Shown: positions 11,401-24,207, counted from the first letter of the stretch. The stretch is DNA of 64,000 bases from Diphasiastrum complanatum (GCA_029204225.1 CM055093.1:35412525-35476524); one strand, 5' to 3'. A program made the numbers and translations. Notes: a model not told the origin generated them from the sequence alone.

Positions 11401-14400
11401 TTGTTTGTACGGTAGAGGACATAATGCCACGAATGAATTATACTAACAAGACATAGTTCTGGTAGAAAGGAAGTTCAAAAATTTATCTAATCAGAAAGGT
11501 ATATTATGAGAATGTAACAACATGAGCACAGTGATGTGTCTAGCTTGACAGATGACGAATGTCCATCCACAATGCATACTTTAAGTAGAAATGAAGCTGT
11601 GAGCTTGATCTGATAAAAAAGGTACATCATGAACAACTTGAACCTTGGGATCCTTCTATCTCGAACAGTTACAAATGTCCTTCAAGTCCAATCTTCCAGG
11701 GCGTTCACTCTATAAGCATTCATGTTTTCCACTCCATTGTTTATGACAGATCAAAACTGAGACCTAGTGTCATTGTACTCCTTTGCCATTCATTATTAAC
11801 AAAGTATTTCTAACTTCGCTTCTAAATTTCTAAAAAAGATCAGGTTTCCTATTTGTTTTAACGCAGGAATTGGACATAATCATATGATGACCTCAGATTG
11901 CTGCCAGTCAGCCATCCTTGCTACTTTTATTGAGAATGAACGGGCATTTTAATTCAATGTAATACTCAAGCAGGAACACTGTACGTGGAGGGATGTCTGG
12001 TGGTGCAATAAACAAATAGGAGGAATTATCTATTTCAAATCTTTAACATGACGTTTCTAAGTGTGCACTCTCTGTCCAGATTAATTTGAAAAGGGTGGAG
12101 CATTTTATACAAGCAGTTGGAGCAGTAGAAGATACAATTTTCCAAAAGAGAGCCCGGATGCGCCAGGTATTAGTTATGGTTTTTCCTGAATGTAGCATTT
12201 GGACTTCTGCCAGACTTTTTTATTTGCTTCATTGACTGCATACGTTTAGAATTTTTCTTAATAAACCAGACAATTGCAACCCAAATACTCCTTTGTTTTG
12301 TTTTTCATCTACTTAATGTTTAATACTTACTGTATATTTACAATTTGGTGCCTTGCATTACTGATATTTTGACTAAAGTTAGTTAAATAACTGAAGCAGT
12401 TCTGTCATCATGAGCAGCAAGCATTCTGGTAAACTGACATTTTTGCGTTCTTGTTTCACCTCGACAAAATCAAGCCTTATTTACTGTTATGTGGCCAAAA
12501 AGAATAAAGCCATCTATGTAGTTTTTGGTTTCTAGTGTTATGACAAGTCTCAGCCTACGTGTCTTACACTTGAGCAGGTCAAAGGTTTACTCACCTATCA
12601 TTGATCAAATGAATCTAATCACTTGTGAAAACCAACAGGACATGTAGCTGGATACAATTTTACAAGCATCATCGACGTGCCAAGATATAATTGATAAAAG
12701 CACAGCCAGTTATGAACATTCAACAGGACCTAGTTAATCATCTTCAGGGGCCTGATGTGTTTGGAACCTTCAGACATTACTAGTAACATGGTTGTTATCG
12801 AGACCTTGGTTCCCCAGTTTCAATTAAGTTGATAAGATTAGGCTTTGTTGGCAACGTGTCAAGTGACATGGCTTAGGAATCTAGAGACTTGTGCCATGCT
12901 GAAGTATGGTCTAATCCTAGTAGGATTACTTGACACTTGTTCATGTAGCACCACTATTGATGACTTTTTTCCAGCCATCATTGATTGTCAATATGAATGT
13001 TGAAGATCATAACTCTGACCCTCCCCCTTAATCAAACATTCATGATCAGCAAAACGTGAACAACCATGTTTTTCAAGGTCTATGCTAGTGACAGTTCTTC
13101 TTTGTTGCACGTTCAGATCTGGTAGCTCAAATTGCATGGTTTGTGTCAAGATAAGATAGAATTTCCTGCATCTACAAGCTTTTAACACAATAATCACATT
13201 TAGAAATCTCAATCATCATATAGAAGGATAACCACAGTTGCACACATAGCTCAAGACATATTCGCGTCTTCATCAAAGAGGTTTATTTGAGCCCCTTTCT
13301 TTTGTCCTTAGCCCGTGTCTTCTTAGCCTCTAGATCAGCTTTTGTTTTGTGATGTTGATTGGCTCAGTGCCCCAGCTTATCATAGTAGTGATGTTTGCCT
13401 TTTGGACCCTTTTCAAGAGTTTTCTTCTTCAAGTTTGAACCCTTGGGACCTTCCAAGCTCCATGCTCCGGTTTTCATATGTAATTCTTTTGCAAAGTTCT
13501 TGTTAAAACAAGAACACAAAGTGGAAGGTCCAATGGTCTATTAAGGATGTGCAATAGGTTCATTTTGCAATCCTCAAATAGCTCTTACATTCAATTACTG
13601 TTCCATCATCAGAAACCTGCAATGTCTTTCCTACTCTTTACATGTTTCTCTGATGTTGCAGAAGTTGTGTTTTGGTGGCTGCAGGCTCAAAAGAATCGTG
13701 GCAAGTCAGATGTTCTCAACTCCACTGATGTTGAAGAAGACAAGGTCTAAGGGGTTCTGAATTCTTGTGGCCATGGATGTAATTTGTTTTGGTTTGGTAA
13801 AACAACCATCTATGATTTTCTCCTAAGATATAAGCCATATATTTAACTGACAGGTGAAGCTCGGCGCGCCTGGTTGGAAAGAGAGATACTATGCTGTAAA
13901 GTTTGGAACCCAAACACCAAGGAAGATGGCACAGATAAGACAAGATCTGGTAGGGTTGTCTCCTATCTGTTTATTGAAATGTCTAGTGGGAAATTCTTGT
14001 CATGTCAAGGAGCACATTATCTTGCTGAGCCAAGTCCACTCGAGAATTCTTATTGTCTTTCTTGTACTTTAATGTACTTCTCTGTCCGTTAGTTCCATGT
14101 GTTTTTGTGACCCATATTATTAGACTTCTCCAGGGAGTTAGGCATGCTTTTTTCTTGTCTATTTTTCCAAAATTTGGAGTGAATTATTTAAGAAAGGAGG
14201 AACAATGTGCCATTGTTTTGACTCTTGAGCATATGCATTATGCAGAATTTTCATTTGTTTGGAGTCCTTGATTAGTTCTGTAAAGGAGATGGGCTTCAAA
14301 GATTTGCTGCCCGAAACATGTCATGATCTTGTATTTTCTTGTTGTGTCTGCCTTGCTTGTGCAAAAAACGTTTTCTGGTCATTTGATTTGTGTCCCCAGA

Positions 14401-17400
14401 TTTTATTTACTTTTGTTACATAGATTTGATGTCGTAAAGTTCTGATATTGATATAATTTTTCTCTGCTAGCACATTGTCGATGGTTATCAAGAAGCTTGT
14501 GTTCATATTGACGACCGAATTTCACTGTGAATTGAACTTGTCAAATAGCACAGGAATGTAGCTCCAAAAAAAAGTTGTTTCTGCTCCTTTATCCAACCTG
14601 TGCCATTAAGACATGCTTATGTCAACCAATCCACTTCGCATTCTTTCATTTAAGTTTTCCCCTAGAACCTTGTTTTAGACAAGTGTATCTGGATTCTTCT
14701 TGAAGGCCTTTCTAGCAGCAGTTTGACAGCACTCAAGATCAGGTGAATTGGATACTTTTATTGTGAATGCTACCTATATAGTTCCAGCCATTCCAAGCTT
14801 CCTTGATGTGGGATAGAGAGCAATTTTTTAGATCTACAAATTTAGTGTCAAATATTGATTTGAGTTTCTCATATCAGCGTATTGTTTTTGGGCTTTTGAT
14901 GGAGGTTCAACAGTTCCTGATTTGACTTGTTGCTATAACGTTATTTTTTTCACCAATTTCAGATATTTCGTTTTTATACTGTTGTTATACATTTTCATAA
15001 GCACTGGAAGGCTACATATTTGGAATGGTCAGTTTTATATACAGGGTTTCTCACATTATGAGTAAGAGTTTGCAGGTACTTAAATATACGGAGGGCCTAT
15101 GCTGGGTTATGCGATATTATTATCAAGGCGTGTGCTCATGGCAGTGGTCAGCTATTTTCTTTGAATATGTCTGTGCACATGTTCATTTTCTACTGTCAGA
15201 ATATGCATTTTATTCTGCCATGATCTGAACCGTAAAAATACCTGTTTCACTGTTTTATTTCATTCATTTTTTTTTCCTTGAAGTAAAAGCTTAAAAAATC
15301 CTTTTTATGGCGACCAAAAAATCCAGTAATTTTTTTAGACACTATCTCACTCGAGATGTAAAGATCAAATCAGCAAGCCATAAAATAATAGTACATAGAC
15401 CTAGTGTAGGAAAGACATTGGTGGAAAGGGGTCTCAATAAAAATATATTCAGCCAAAAAAAAAAGGGTAACGTTCTGAAATGGAATGCCTTTTGGAATGG
15501 GCATCTATTTCTGGGATTGCGAAATGAAAGGGCAGCTATGATTTGAACCATGATACCCGTCAAATATGTTTGGAACAGAACGGGTTTCATCCGTACAGAA
15601 TGTAAAAATTTTGAATTTATTTTCCTTTCCCAAAATTCGTAGTGATATTTTTGATTTCTTCAAATGGTTCAAGCTAGTCAAGATTGGTGGGAAACTAGGG
15701 CATAGATTGGTATCAAAACTTATCAAATCCAGCATTGAATTTTAACTAAATGAGATTAAAAGTGAACATTGATTTGCCGATAACTAACAATAGCTTTGAC
15801 AAGCCATACCATAAAAGCAACCTCAAGATAAAGCTGATCCAATTCAGGAGTCTTAATATTTTTCTAGGAATAGACCTTACCATCTAAGTTCAACCTATTG
15901 TGGCTTGTTCCAGAACGCAGCTTTTCAAATAATAAATGAAAACAATTCAATAGGAACTGGTTTTTGACTCTCAGATTAAACTATTTTTAACCCTAACTAG
16001 GTCTGATTTTGGTGTGGTGTTTCAAGCAAAGATGCAGGCCGCGTTCCGGAACGCGATCCAGCGCGATCCGGGATTTCCCATTAGGGTTTCCCGGAACGCA
16101 ATTTTTTTTTTTCAAACCTGCCAATATGGGTATCATGTGAAAGGATTTCAAAAGAGCAGTTCTATTGCTTGATTTCAGATAGTTAATCCCCAATATCTGC
16201 TAGTCACTTCAATCAGATACTGAAGCAAATTGTTTTTGCAGATATGGATTTGCAGATATAACATTGGCTAATCATTTCATTTGTATCTGCTTCAGTATTT
16301 CTGCTGCTATTCATTGGTCATTTATTGCAACTAGCTGTGGGGATCCCTCCAAAATAAAAAAATAATCTGCAAATTTTTTTGCGATCCGGGGCACAGTTTC
16401 TGGTCCCAGATCGCTGGCGATCCGGATCTCATGATCCGGATCTTTTTTCCAGCGGATCGCGATCCGCTGCAACTGAGCTTGCTGTCTAAGATTAGTACAG
16501 ACCAGAAATTGGTTGTAACTTTGTTACATGCATAATTGCCCGTTCCAGAATAACTATGGAGGTCACGATGGTGAGACATTTGAATACCTACCAGCTGAAG
16601 ATGCTCCACCATAATCTGCTGAACCAATATGTGCTGAAACCTGGGTCGGAACGGACCCTTTTTTAAATATATACGTTTTTTAAATCTTTTTTTGCCCACA
16701 CTCCGAAACGGAACGAGTTCCAGAACGGGCAACTATGGTAATGCAATATGACTGAACATGTTCTTATAAATTATTAAATTTTGAATATGAACTGTATATT
16801 TTTTTGAGTTTTTTTCGAATATCTACATTATGTAGATGATAAGCTCAGTTCTAGCCGGAGAAAAATCTCAGAAAGTGCTGTTTATGTCATTATTAAAAAC
16901 CACTACACCTGTAGTTCATGTTTGATTATTGATCTCATCATTTGGCCATTGTGAAATCATTGCAGGTTTTATCCTTATCACTATGCCCCATTTGCATCAG
17001 ATTTGAAAGAACTGGATGAGTTAGAGATAACTTTTTTTCTAGGGATGCCTTTCAAACCCTTTGATCAGTTGATGGGCGTACTCCCGGCAGCAAGGTATCC
17101 ACCATTAAAAACTTTATCATTTCATGTTTGATACGCTGTATAAATCAACTTGTTTTGACACCTCTTTCTTTTCAGTGCCAACGCTCTTCCTGAACAATAT
17201 AGGTCATTGATGACTGATCCAAAATCACCAATCATTGACTTCTATCCTGAAGGTAAAGGATGACTCGTCTCTTAAAGTGTATCTTAAGACCTGCTATCCA
17301 CCTTTGTCAGTATAGAACATTGATTTGATCCTTTTCAGTTGCCGAACTCAAAGATGCATATTTCTGGTAACTGCAGATTTTCAAATTGACATGAATGGCA

Positions 17401-19841
17401 AGAAACATACGTGGCAGGTGATTCCAAAAATTCTTTGTTGTTTCTACTTTTATGGTACAACTGTCCCTTTTTTGGAATCTGATAAATATTTTTATGAAAG
17501 TTCTAGGCCTGTGTCATGCCTTTACTCTCAAAATAAGTTTTTTCTGCTTCATTTCTAGCTTTTTTCCATAAGTCTCACAACCACCTTTTGCTGTTTGCAA
17601 ACGTGCTAAGCCTGTTGTCTTTGGTTTATTTACTGCACCAAAGATTAGTTGATGCGTTAAACTGAGATAACAGGAGTTTGTTAGGATCTGGGAAATTTGG
17701 TCATCTCCGTGCCATAACAATTGTTTTCAGCGACTAACAAATCTAAGTGAGATCCATAAAGATTGCCACAATTGTAGTCAGGTCCAAGAAGTTTTTCTTG
17801 AAGAGGGGCAGACTAAAGGTCCTGAGAGAAGATGGAAGAGTGAAAGACGTTGAGTAATTTTATATTAGAAAGTTTGTGCGAATTTCTGATTACACATCCA
17901 ATATACTTTTATATTATGAATGAATTTCCTGATGTTGGCCTCTATGAACAGGGTATCGCAAAGCTTTCATTCATTGATGAGAGACGTCTGCTTGTGGAGA
18001 CAAGAAAATTAGAAGGAATGCTCTCGGTATGGATCAATTTCATCTTGTTGCTCATCTAGTACGAACTTTATGTTTGAGTTACAATGCTCTAAACAGCAGT
18101 TGACTGACTTAATGCAGGAAGAAGAAGCCAACAGAAATAGCATAGCATCCGATCTATTGTTCATATCTTCCTCTCATCGCTTGGCAGCATATGCAGTAGT
18201 GTTGTATGATTGCTATGGCCATCTCACTGGGATGGAACGTGCTCAAGTTCAAGAAGAGATTGATCCTGAGGCTAGGTGAAAAATTCATTGAGATGATGAA
18301 GTGTTCCATTTAAATGACTATATGGCTTTGCATATGCTATAACAGAGCAGATTTGGTTTTTGATATTGCAGTGATGGAATGAGTGGATTTATGGCGCTGT
18401 GTGATGGTGAACTATGTCCTTCAAGGATCATATCACCTGTTAGTGGGATGCCCAACATCAACAACAACTGTGTGATGTAAGCATTGCAGTAGGATGCATT
18501 TTACTTTGTCATATAGCTCAAGAGAGCATGGGAGGCTAAGAAGCTCTATACAAGAGTTTGAATAGATTCTAGCGGAATTTGTTATTTGACTATTCTAATT
18601 GTAAGAAAGTCAGTAACTTTTTTGCTTGAGTATATTGAAGATTATCTAGCAGTCTTTGTACATATTATGTAGCAGAGATTGTCTCTTGGTTGTGAGGAGG
18701 CCAGCCATTAATATATACGGCTTAAGATTGTATGTATTTATGGAGGGAACTGAAGGTTTCTATTAGGGTACTGATGGTGTCTCTTGCTCTCTCATGTTGC
18801 ATTTGTCACAGATGTGTTAAATACAAGCTTCCTATTTATCATCGACATATAGCAAAGCCACTGGAGGGGGTCATTTTTCCTGAAAAGGTATTACTGTTTC
18901 TGGTGGGAATTAAGTTTTGTTTCATATTGATACTAGTTGTATTTGACTAATCAGCGAAAATCTTGTCTCCAGACTATTTCAGCGGAAGACATCAAAGTAT
19001 CTTCCTTATGGCATGAAGAAAATGGTCGAAGAGATAATGTGGACTACAGGCAAGAGCTTGTTGACCCTTTCCATACGTAATACGACTGTTATGTCTGTAG
19101 ACATTAGGGATTTAAACCTCAACAGATCATGTTGGTTGTAGGCGACCTGTACCTGGTGCTATTTCTGGCCCTGCATTGGGTGATGCAGCTCGTCGACTTT
19201 TGTTGAATAGCCTCCAGGGTAGGAGTAATACTACCGGTAATTCCGTACAAATTTTGAAGCGGCAAAGTCAGCAAGCATTGGCCTCAGCTGAGGTTGGAGG
19301 TATTTTGGACATGCCCTCATCCTACCAACCATACTACCCTCCAAATAATGCCCAAGTTTTAAGATCTCGCCCTGCGGGGCCTCCTGGATTCGAACAGGGA
19401 TTTTCTGCAGCATTTGGAAATCCAACAGTATCCAGTATTACAAGTTCCAATCTGAATCATGATGAAAACTATCCTGGCCCTTCCCCAAGATCTAGTTCTC
19501 AAGGAGGCCGTCCAGCAGTGTACTTCCGTCCTGCATTTCAGTCAAATCCACAACAGCAGGCACCAGGTAGACCACCTCCAGCTGGACCTAATGCGGGTCC
19601 AGGATTTATGGGGCGTGGTGGTCAACAGGCAGGTTCATCTTTGCAACGTCCAATGACTCACACTCAACCATCACCACCAATGCCTCCCAGTGCTTGGGGT
19701 GTTGGGAGAGGCCGTCCAGTACAGACGTTTGCTCGTGGTCAACATCTGGCACCGGTGAACTTTCCAACTTCTGACAGTAGAGCTGGTAATGTTGGAAGGG
19801 GCAGAGGTGTTGGTCCTAATCATCAAAATGGAACTCGCTAG
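5433..19841 (+). CDS. XRN: 5'-3' exoribonuclease, XRN2/3/4 family (3' 16 exons)
   Basis: Sixteen exons join without a phase error to 717 residues plus stop: 5433-5564, 5839-6003, 6150-6227, 12080-12166, 13685-13744, 13854-13949, 15076-15146, 16966-17094, 17176-17252, 17377-17417, 17952-18026, 18118-18275, 18372-18476, 18812-18887, 18973-19076, 19142-19841. All have GT-AG borders. The first visible exon has a CCHC zinc knuckle ([14 protein letters not shown]), a mark of plant XRNs. Exon 2 has [18 protein letters not shown], which holds the last conserved acidic metal ligand of domain CR1. CR2 signatures follow ([55 protein letters not shown]). The last exon is a Pro/Gly/Arg-Gly-rich tail. The family degrades 5'-monophosphate RNA; XRN2/3 types are nuclear (termination, rRNA and miRNA-loop decay) and XRN4 is cytoplasmic, and I cannot assign the paralogue. 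The ~250-290 N-terminal residues with most catalytic acids lie outside the window. A small phase-0 exon could be missed between 12166 and 13685. Confidence 0.93.
6228..7950. other. XRN intron, left part
   Basis: A donor gtaggt follows exon 3 of the visible XRN gene. No host coding signal follows. The right end up to 7950 is probably the 3' LTR of the antisense Copia element, since 7950 ends in CA and is followed by a polypurine-tract complement. I could not place the LTR's outer end. Confidence 0.5.
7951..7962 (-). other. Polypurine tract of intronic Copia
   Basis: The minus strand reads ttcaagagggag directly before TGTTGGAG. This fits the plus-strand priming tract and the first bases of a 3' LTR. 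Confidence 0.6.
8285..9295 (-). pseudogene. Copia reverse transcriptase-RNase H remnant
   Basis: Three overlapping open segments (9050-9295, 8866-9180, 8285-8926) carry Copia RT and RNase H marks: [80 protein letters not shown] and [15 protein letters not shown]. Frameshifts separate the segments. The stretch between CNVYIKR and YEITDLGEA is short and lacks the YVDD catalytic block, which points to an internal deletion. Not functional. Confidence 0.88.
9326..9637 (-). pseudogene. Copia integrase-RT linker remnant
   Basis: A 103-codon open segment with an acidic/Gln-rich stretch and the [13 protein letters not shown] motif that sits between integrase and RT in plant Copia polyproteins. It continues toward the RT segment to its left. 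Confidence 0.75.
9758..10354 (-). pseudogene. Copia integrase core remnant
   Basis: A 198-codon open frame with the integrase core: [29 protein letters not shown] and [14 protein letters not shown]. The second Asp and the Glu of the D,D-35-E triad are present. The position of the first Asp (normally HSDV/HTD) reads HSYV, so the triad is broken. The C-terminal end runs into an unrelated frame. Confidence 0.87.
10503..11193 (-). pseudogene. Copia gag/protease/pre-integrase remnant
   Basis: Segment 10846-11193 is the gag end with a corrupted zinc knuckle ([21 protein letters not shown]) and Lys-rich flanks. Segment 10503-10913 carries the aspartic protease motif as [12 protein letters not shown] (normally DSGA), then [16 protein letters not shown]. 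The N-terminal half of gag is missing. Confidence 0.82.
11201..12079. other. XRN intron, right part
   Basis: No coding signal recognised. A purine tract (aggaaagggggag near 11308) might mark another LTR-element scrap. The stretch ends in the acceptor tgtccag before the XRN exon at 12080. Confidence 0.4.
12167..13684. other. XRN intron with a possible Copia gag scrap
   Basis: Mostly AT-rich non-coding sequence. On the minus strand around 13276-13440, the frame reads [15 protein letters not shown] and then a Lys/Glu-rich tail. This resembles a decayed CCHC knuckle region of Copia gag. Confidence 0.45.
13950..15075. other. XRN intron, no feature recognised
   Basis: An AT-rich intron between the exon ending RQDL and the exon starting VLKYTEG. 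Short open frames on both strands show no family marks. Confidence 0.6.
15147..16965. repeat. XRN intron containing a GC-marked dispersed repeat
   Basis: Within this intron, 15530-16740 holds recurring motifs such as gaacggg, ttccggaacgcgatcc, gatccgggat, gcgatccg and ggcaactatgg, amid AT-rich sequence. Similar pieces occur at 61-126. No coding domain is seen. It looks like one or more copies of a non-autonomous repeat, but I could not define its ends. Confidence 0.4.
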
Positions 19842-21540
19842 AGAATGGTAAGGAAAGAGGACCACATTCTTTTTAAGTCGATTTTGGTCATCTGTCATTT
19901 TTGAATCTTGATTCTGCCTTCATGATATCATTCTGTTTGGCGATGATAAAGTTTAACCCGCAGTAATCCTTTCGTGTTGTTATTATCCTAGTTTTGGTCG
20001 CTAGTTTATGAAGTGCTGACCACCTTTCATAGTACCAAATTGCAAATTTAATTTATGCAGAAGTTGAGCAAACATGTATTGATTGGCCGGTTATGCTTTG
20101 ATTCTTGGTAACAAAAAAGAACAGACTCCTCCTAGTTATCGGTTGTGTACTTGTTCACTTCCCCAATGAAGCAAGAACTTTCACATGCTACTTGAACACA
20201 ATTGATTCGTGTCCCTTTTCTGTTCTGCTTTTTTTATTATTAGCCACCTATGCTCCCAAGTTCGAATATTATTGCGTTCCACTGATGCTTTGTTATTATT
20301 CTAGAGCACCTATTTCATTTCTGGCTGGCAAGTCTACTGGCTTCATTTTCCAGTTCATCAAGGCATCAAGAAGATAGATATGTTTACAGCAGTAAAAGCT
20401 TTTTTATGTCCTTGCAAACGAGTGTTTTCCTGATTGATGCCAGTGAAAGCCTGTTGAGTATCCGGGGATCAGCTTTGCGGAGTCTCAGGTGAAACAAGAA
20501 ACACATGTCAAAGGATGCATGTAACATTATGGCGTATGCACTGTAAGAACAATTTCTCAATAGTTCCCTTTTAATGGTGTGCAAGTCAGGAGTCATCCTC
20601 CTGGGATTGTGAGGTGAGCTTCTAATCAATTTGAGCACATAAGTAGGTGTGGTTGGTGTTGAGCAAATCGGAATCAGATCAAATCTGTAGTTTTCATGTG
20701 CTAATCGTTTCTTATTATTTGTGTATCATACATTGTGGTTTTGCACCGTTTTGATGCTACTCTGGTTTGTTGATTTTGCTGGTGTGCCATGTGTTTGGCT
20801 GATTACTTTCTGCTTTTTTCAATGTACTAACTTTGTTACTGTGTCCGTTCTAATTAGCATCAGCTTCTTGCTACAATTCTGGTTTATTGACTCTAGTCTA
20901 CTAGAGATTGAAACTGCTCATTAGTTTTCGTACTTTTTATCATATAGGTCACAAAAAGTCAAATCGTATTGAGGGGGCTTTGATTCAGCTCACATGTAAT
21001 GCCTGTGCTCTGAAGGCAACCACACTGGGCATAGGTTAGCAAAGTGTTGATAAGGAAGTCATGTTCATCTGCATCATTGAAAGTACTTGCCCTGGATGCA
21101 TCTGCTTCAGAGAGACAAATTCAAAAGTTTTTATCTACATGTAAATGAATCGCGATAGCAATTTGCAAATCATATGTTTTGAGGTTGCTCAAATGCAATA
21201 TGGCGCTTCCTAGTTAAGGAGTGGTTGGAAACCATGAGCATACAGTACAGTGACCTTTTTTTACTGTAAATAGATATGGGTGAAATATGCCAACCTTGTT
21301 TCTCAGATCTAGGGTCTTGCTAGTCATTTTTGAATTACTTATTGATCACTTGAGCTTCAGACTAAGATGGATCCTTGTTTTTCTAATTACATCTACCCAC
21401 TTGTTCATCTTATTCCTTGATGTAAAGATGAGTATATCTGACTGTAATTTAGTCAAGGATCGTTGACTGGATCCGAAGAATTTTAAATTGAGAAAATGTA
21501 AGAACTTCTGTTGATTTATATAGCAATGATGGCTTGCAGT
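19842..21540. other. XRN 3' UTR and downstream sequence
   Basis: This follows the XRN stop codon at 19841. The first several hundred bases probably hold the 3' UTR, but there is no clear AATAAA signal to fix its end. No coding family is recognised on either strand. Confidence 0.5.
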
Positions 21541-21544
21541 TCAT

Positions 21545-21730
21545 TAAGCATTTGAAAAGATGCATGAGCAAAAGTCTCCTTATAGTCAATTCGCTTGGTT
21601 TGAGCATATTCCTTGGCCACCAACCTTGCTTTATGCTTCAAAATTGAGCCATCTCGATTGCATTTCAGCTCGGATACCTAATTACAACTTATTGGTAACT
21701 CGCAGAGTAATCACGTTTTGTTCTCAATCA
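21545..21730 (-). pseudogene. Copia reverse-transcriptase scrap
   Basis: The minus strand reads LKCNRDGSILKHKARLVAK and then EYAQTKRIDYKETFA in one frame. This is the start of the Copia RT domain. The rest of the polyprotein is absent on both sides, so it is an isolated fragment. Confidence 0.8.
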
Positions 21731-21769
21731 AAGCATTATACTCACTTAGCTTACCTTTCCATTTGGTAA

Positions 21770-22395
21770 TGAATAGTTAAGTATATTCGCACATTCATTT
21801 TGAAAACAAATATACAAATATTGGTATTTTCACGAATAAAAACTTAACAATTGTGTAAATTCAGGCAAAATGTCTAGATAGGTTAATGCAACACTTGAAA
21901 CAAAGATGTTGGAAAGTGAAAACTAGGCGGAATCAATCTAGATGTCTTTATTCGTGCTTTTTATAGAGCTAAGAATGCTTATCACAAATATGGTGATAAA
22001 AAAAAGGGCAAATGGCTTGGACACCCATTTTCATTAGAAGCATAAAATTTTAAGAAACATTGTCAATATTTAGAATGCTTAGCAAACATACTATTGTGAT
22101 AATAAAAATTGTGGCAATGCTAAGAAAAAAAGTTACTCTTATTTTTCACGCACTCATTTTTATTCAAGAAATAAAATTTATAAAATAAAAATAGTATTGA
22201 ATCAGATTTTTGACAATTATTGAATTTTTGTTAACACTTAAAATTTTAAATATTTTGAGATTTTGAATTTTTTTTAAGAATAATTTATATTGAATGAATT
22301 GATTTAGATTAGAAATTGGATTGGTGTACTGATAAAATTCATTATCCTATTTTAATTTGGATCTATAAAAGTCTTGATTATCAAATCTTTTGTGC
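21770..22395. other. AT-rich spacer with a short duplication
   Basis: No gene recognised. A ~55-bp unit (gatctataaaag...gattatcaaatct) occurs twice between about 22350 and 22443, bordering the next Copia remnant. Confidence 0.5.
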
Positions 22396-24207
22396 ATCTG
22401 GATTTAATTTGGATCTATAAAAGCCTTGATTATCAAATCTTGTGTGTGCATTTGAACAATAGTGTGTCGTCAACTTACTAATGTGATGATTATAAAAGAT
22501 TGTTGCATGGCTTTGGAGTAAACATTTGAATTTGTGGAGCTTGGTTAGAATCCATGGTGAATGAGAAAAGAATCTACCTTTTGAAACCACACTAGAAAAT
22601 TGCTTCAAGTCATGAAGTGTCTTGTGGAGTTTGCATACATGATTTTCTTTGCCACTGAGTACATAACCCTTTAGTTGCATCTAGATATTATCTTCTATTA
22701 TTTCATTAAGAAAAGATGTTTGTACATCTAATTGATGTACTTCAAGATTAGCGATAGTAGCATATGAGAGTAAAAGTTCGATCAAAGAATGCTTAATTGT
22801 TGGTCTTTCATTGAAGAGGTGGTGAAAGATCCTTCATGGACATCATTCTCTATTGGAGTCTCAAAAGTTCTTTGTTTGTAGCTGGATTTTTTAGACACTT
22901 CTAAAAGCTTTCATTCATCTATCAAGAGAGTTGTAGATAAATCAAGCTAAATTTGAGGAGTGTGAAGAATTGCCAAAAATTGGTAAATCTAGCTTGATCA
23001 AAAACCATGAAGAATAGTGTAAATTTTTTACATAATTGGGTTCATGCACGGCCAAAATGCCACGTGGTAATCCACTTCTAATGTAGGTTAGGTCAAGTCC
23101 ATAGGGTTGGTTATGTCATTTTCGTAGTGATTCCTAGTTTATAGGACCTAAATTCTAGATTTAAGGTGAAAATTTGACCAACTAGCTATCTACCAAGCAT
23201 GACTCTAGGAAATAGACTAGGGTTTCAATTTAGGTCAAGTGCATGTAAGTTGTGGATATTGCTTCAGCCAAGAAAGCTTTAGGAAGTGATGTGAGAAAGC
23301 ATACACCGACTTATGTTCAATTTTTTTTCTCTGCAATTTCATTGGATTGAGGAGAATAAAGAGTAATAAGTTGTTCCTCAATGCTTTGATCCCTTTACTA
23401 GTTTGTGTTTCAACATGCTCCTTGAAGATCTTGAAAAATAAAAAACTTATGATTTGTGCTTTATGAAATACACTGTTGTCATGTTTTAAACCTAAGGAGG
23501 ATTCAATTCGTCTGATCTCCTCTTGTAGAAACATCGATCTCACTCTTGAAAGAGTGAGATGCTCCTGGGTCAAAATTGCCATGATCTTTCATAGGCATCA
23601 GGTAGACTCGATAATATCATAACAACATCGAAATCTTCTATGATTGAGCTAGTTGCAGTCATCTGTTCCATAAGATTTTTGAAAATGTTGAGATGACTCG
23701 AAACATTATCTGCATTAGACATTCTCAGGGCGAAGAATTTCTTCCTCAAAAGGAGTTTAAAGGTAATATTCCTAATATCATAGAGAGTTGCTAGGATGTC
23801 CCATGCATCCTTTGTAGTCTAAACAACACGTATATGGCTGATTTGGGTATTCTTGATATTGAGAGTAATCATGGAAAATGCCTTGCCATCTTTCAGTCTC
23901 CATTTGGTGATGATGGCTGCATCACCTTCTGGTTTGAGTTCTGTGCCATCAACAATGTCCCACAGTTCTTTGGCTAGTCACTATGACCTTCATTTTGAAC
24001 TTCCAGAGATGGTAGTTCCGTCTGTTTGTCAATCAGAGATGAACTAGAAGACAAAGGATCCATTCTTGGTTGAGCGAGATCGTTGGTAGAAACAACAAAA
24101 TCGAGATATTGTTGGTTGCGCGCTTGTTAAAACGATCTCTTGATAGAAAACAAGATTGATAATCCGCAGTAGAAATGCAGATTACTAAACTGCCTGCTCT
24201 GATACCA
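22396..24207 (-). mobile_element. Decayed Copia retrotransposon
   Basis: The minus strand holds scrambled Copia pieces. Gag-like sequence with UBN2 character (about 23590-23870; TTKDAWDILATLY) and LTLSRVRSM (23540-23582) come first. Integrase bits follow, with YSPQSNEIAEKKN and LPKAFLAEA (23235-23400). RT follows, with LEVHQLDVQTSFL and KENHVCKLHKTLHDLKQ (22580-22800). Stops and frameshifts interrupt every domain, and there are internal deletions between integrase and RT. The primer site lies at 24196-24207. Confidence 0.82.
24196..24207 (-). other. Primer-binding site of decayed Copia
   Basis: The minus strand reads TGGTATCAGAGC. The plus-strand sequence just right of it begins TGTCATAAATC, so the 5' LTR would start at 24208. 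A partial echo of this junction (accatgtcataaatagagag) lies at about 24245. Confidence 0.8.

Noticed and set aside
18732-18950. Open frame 18732-18950 as its own gene
   Set aside because: It is one XRN exon (18812-18887) plus intron read-through.
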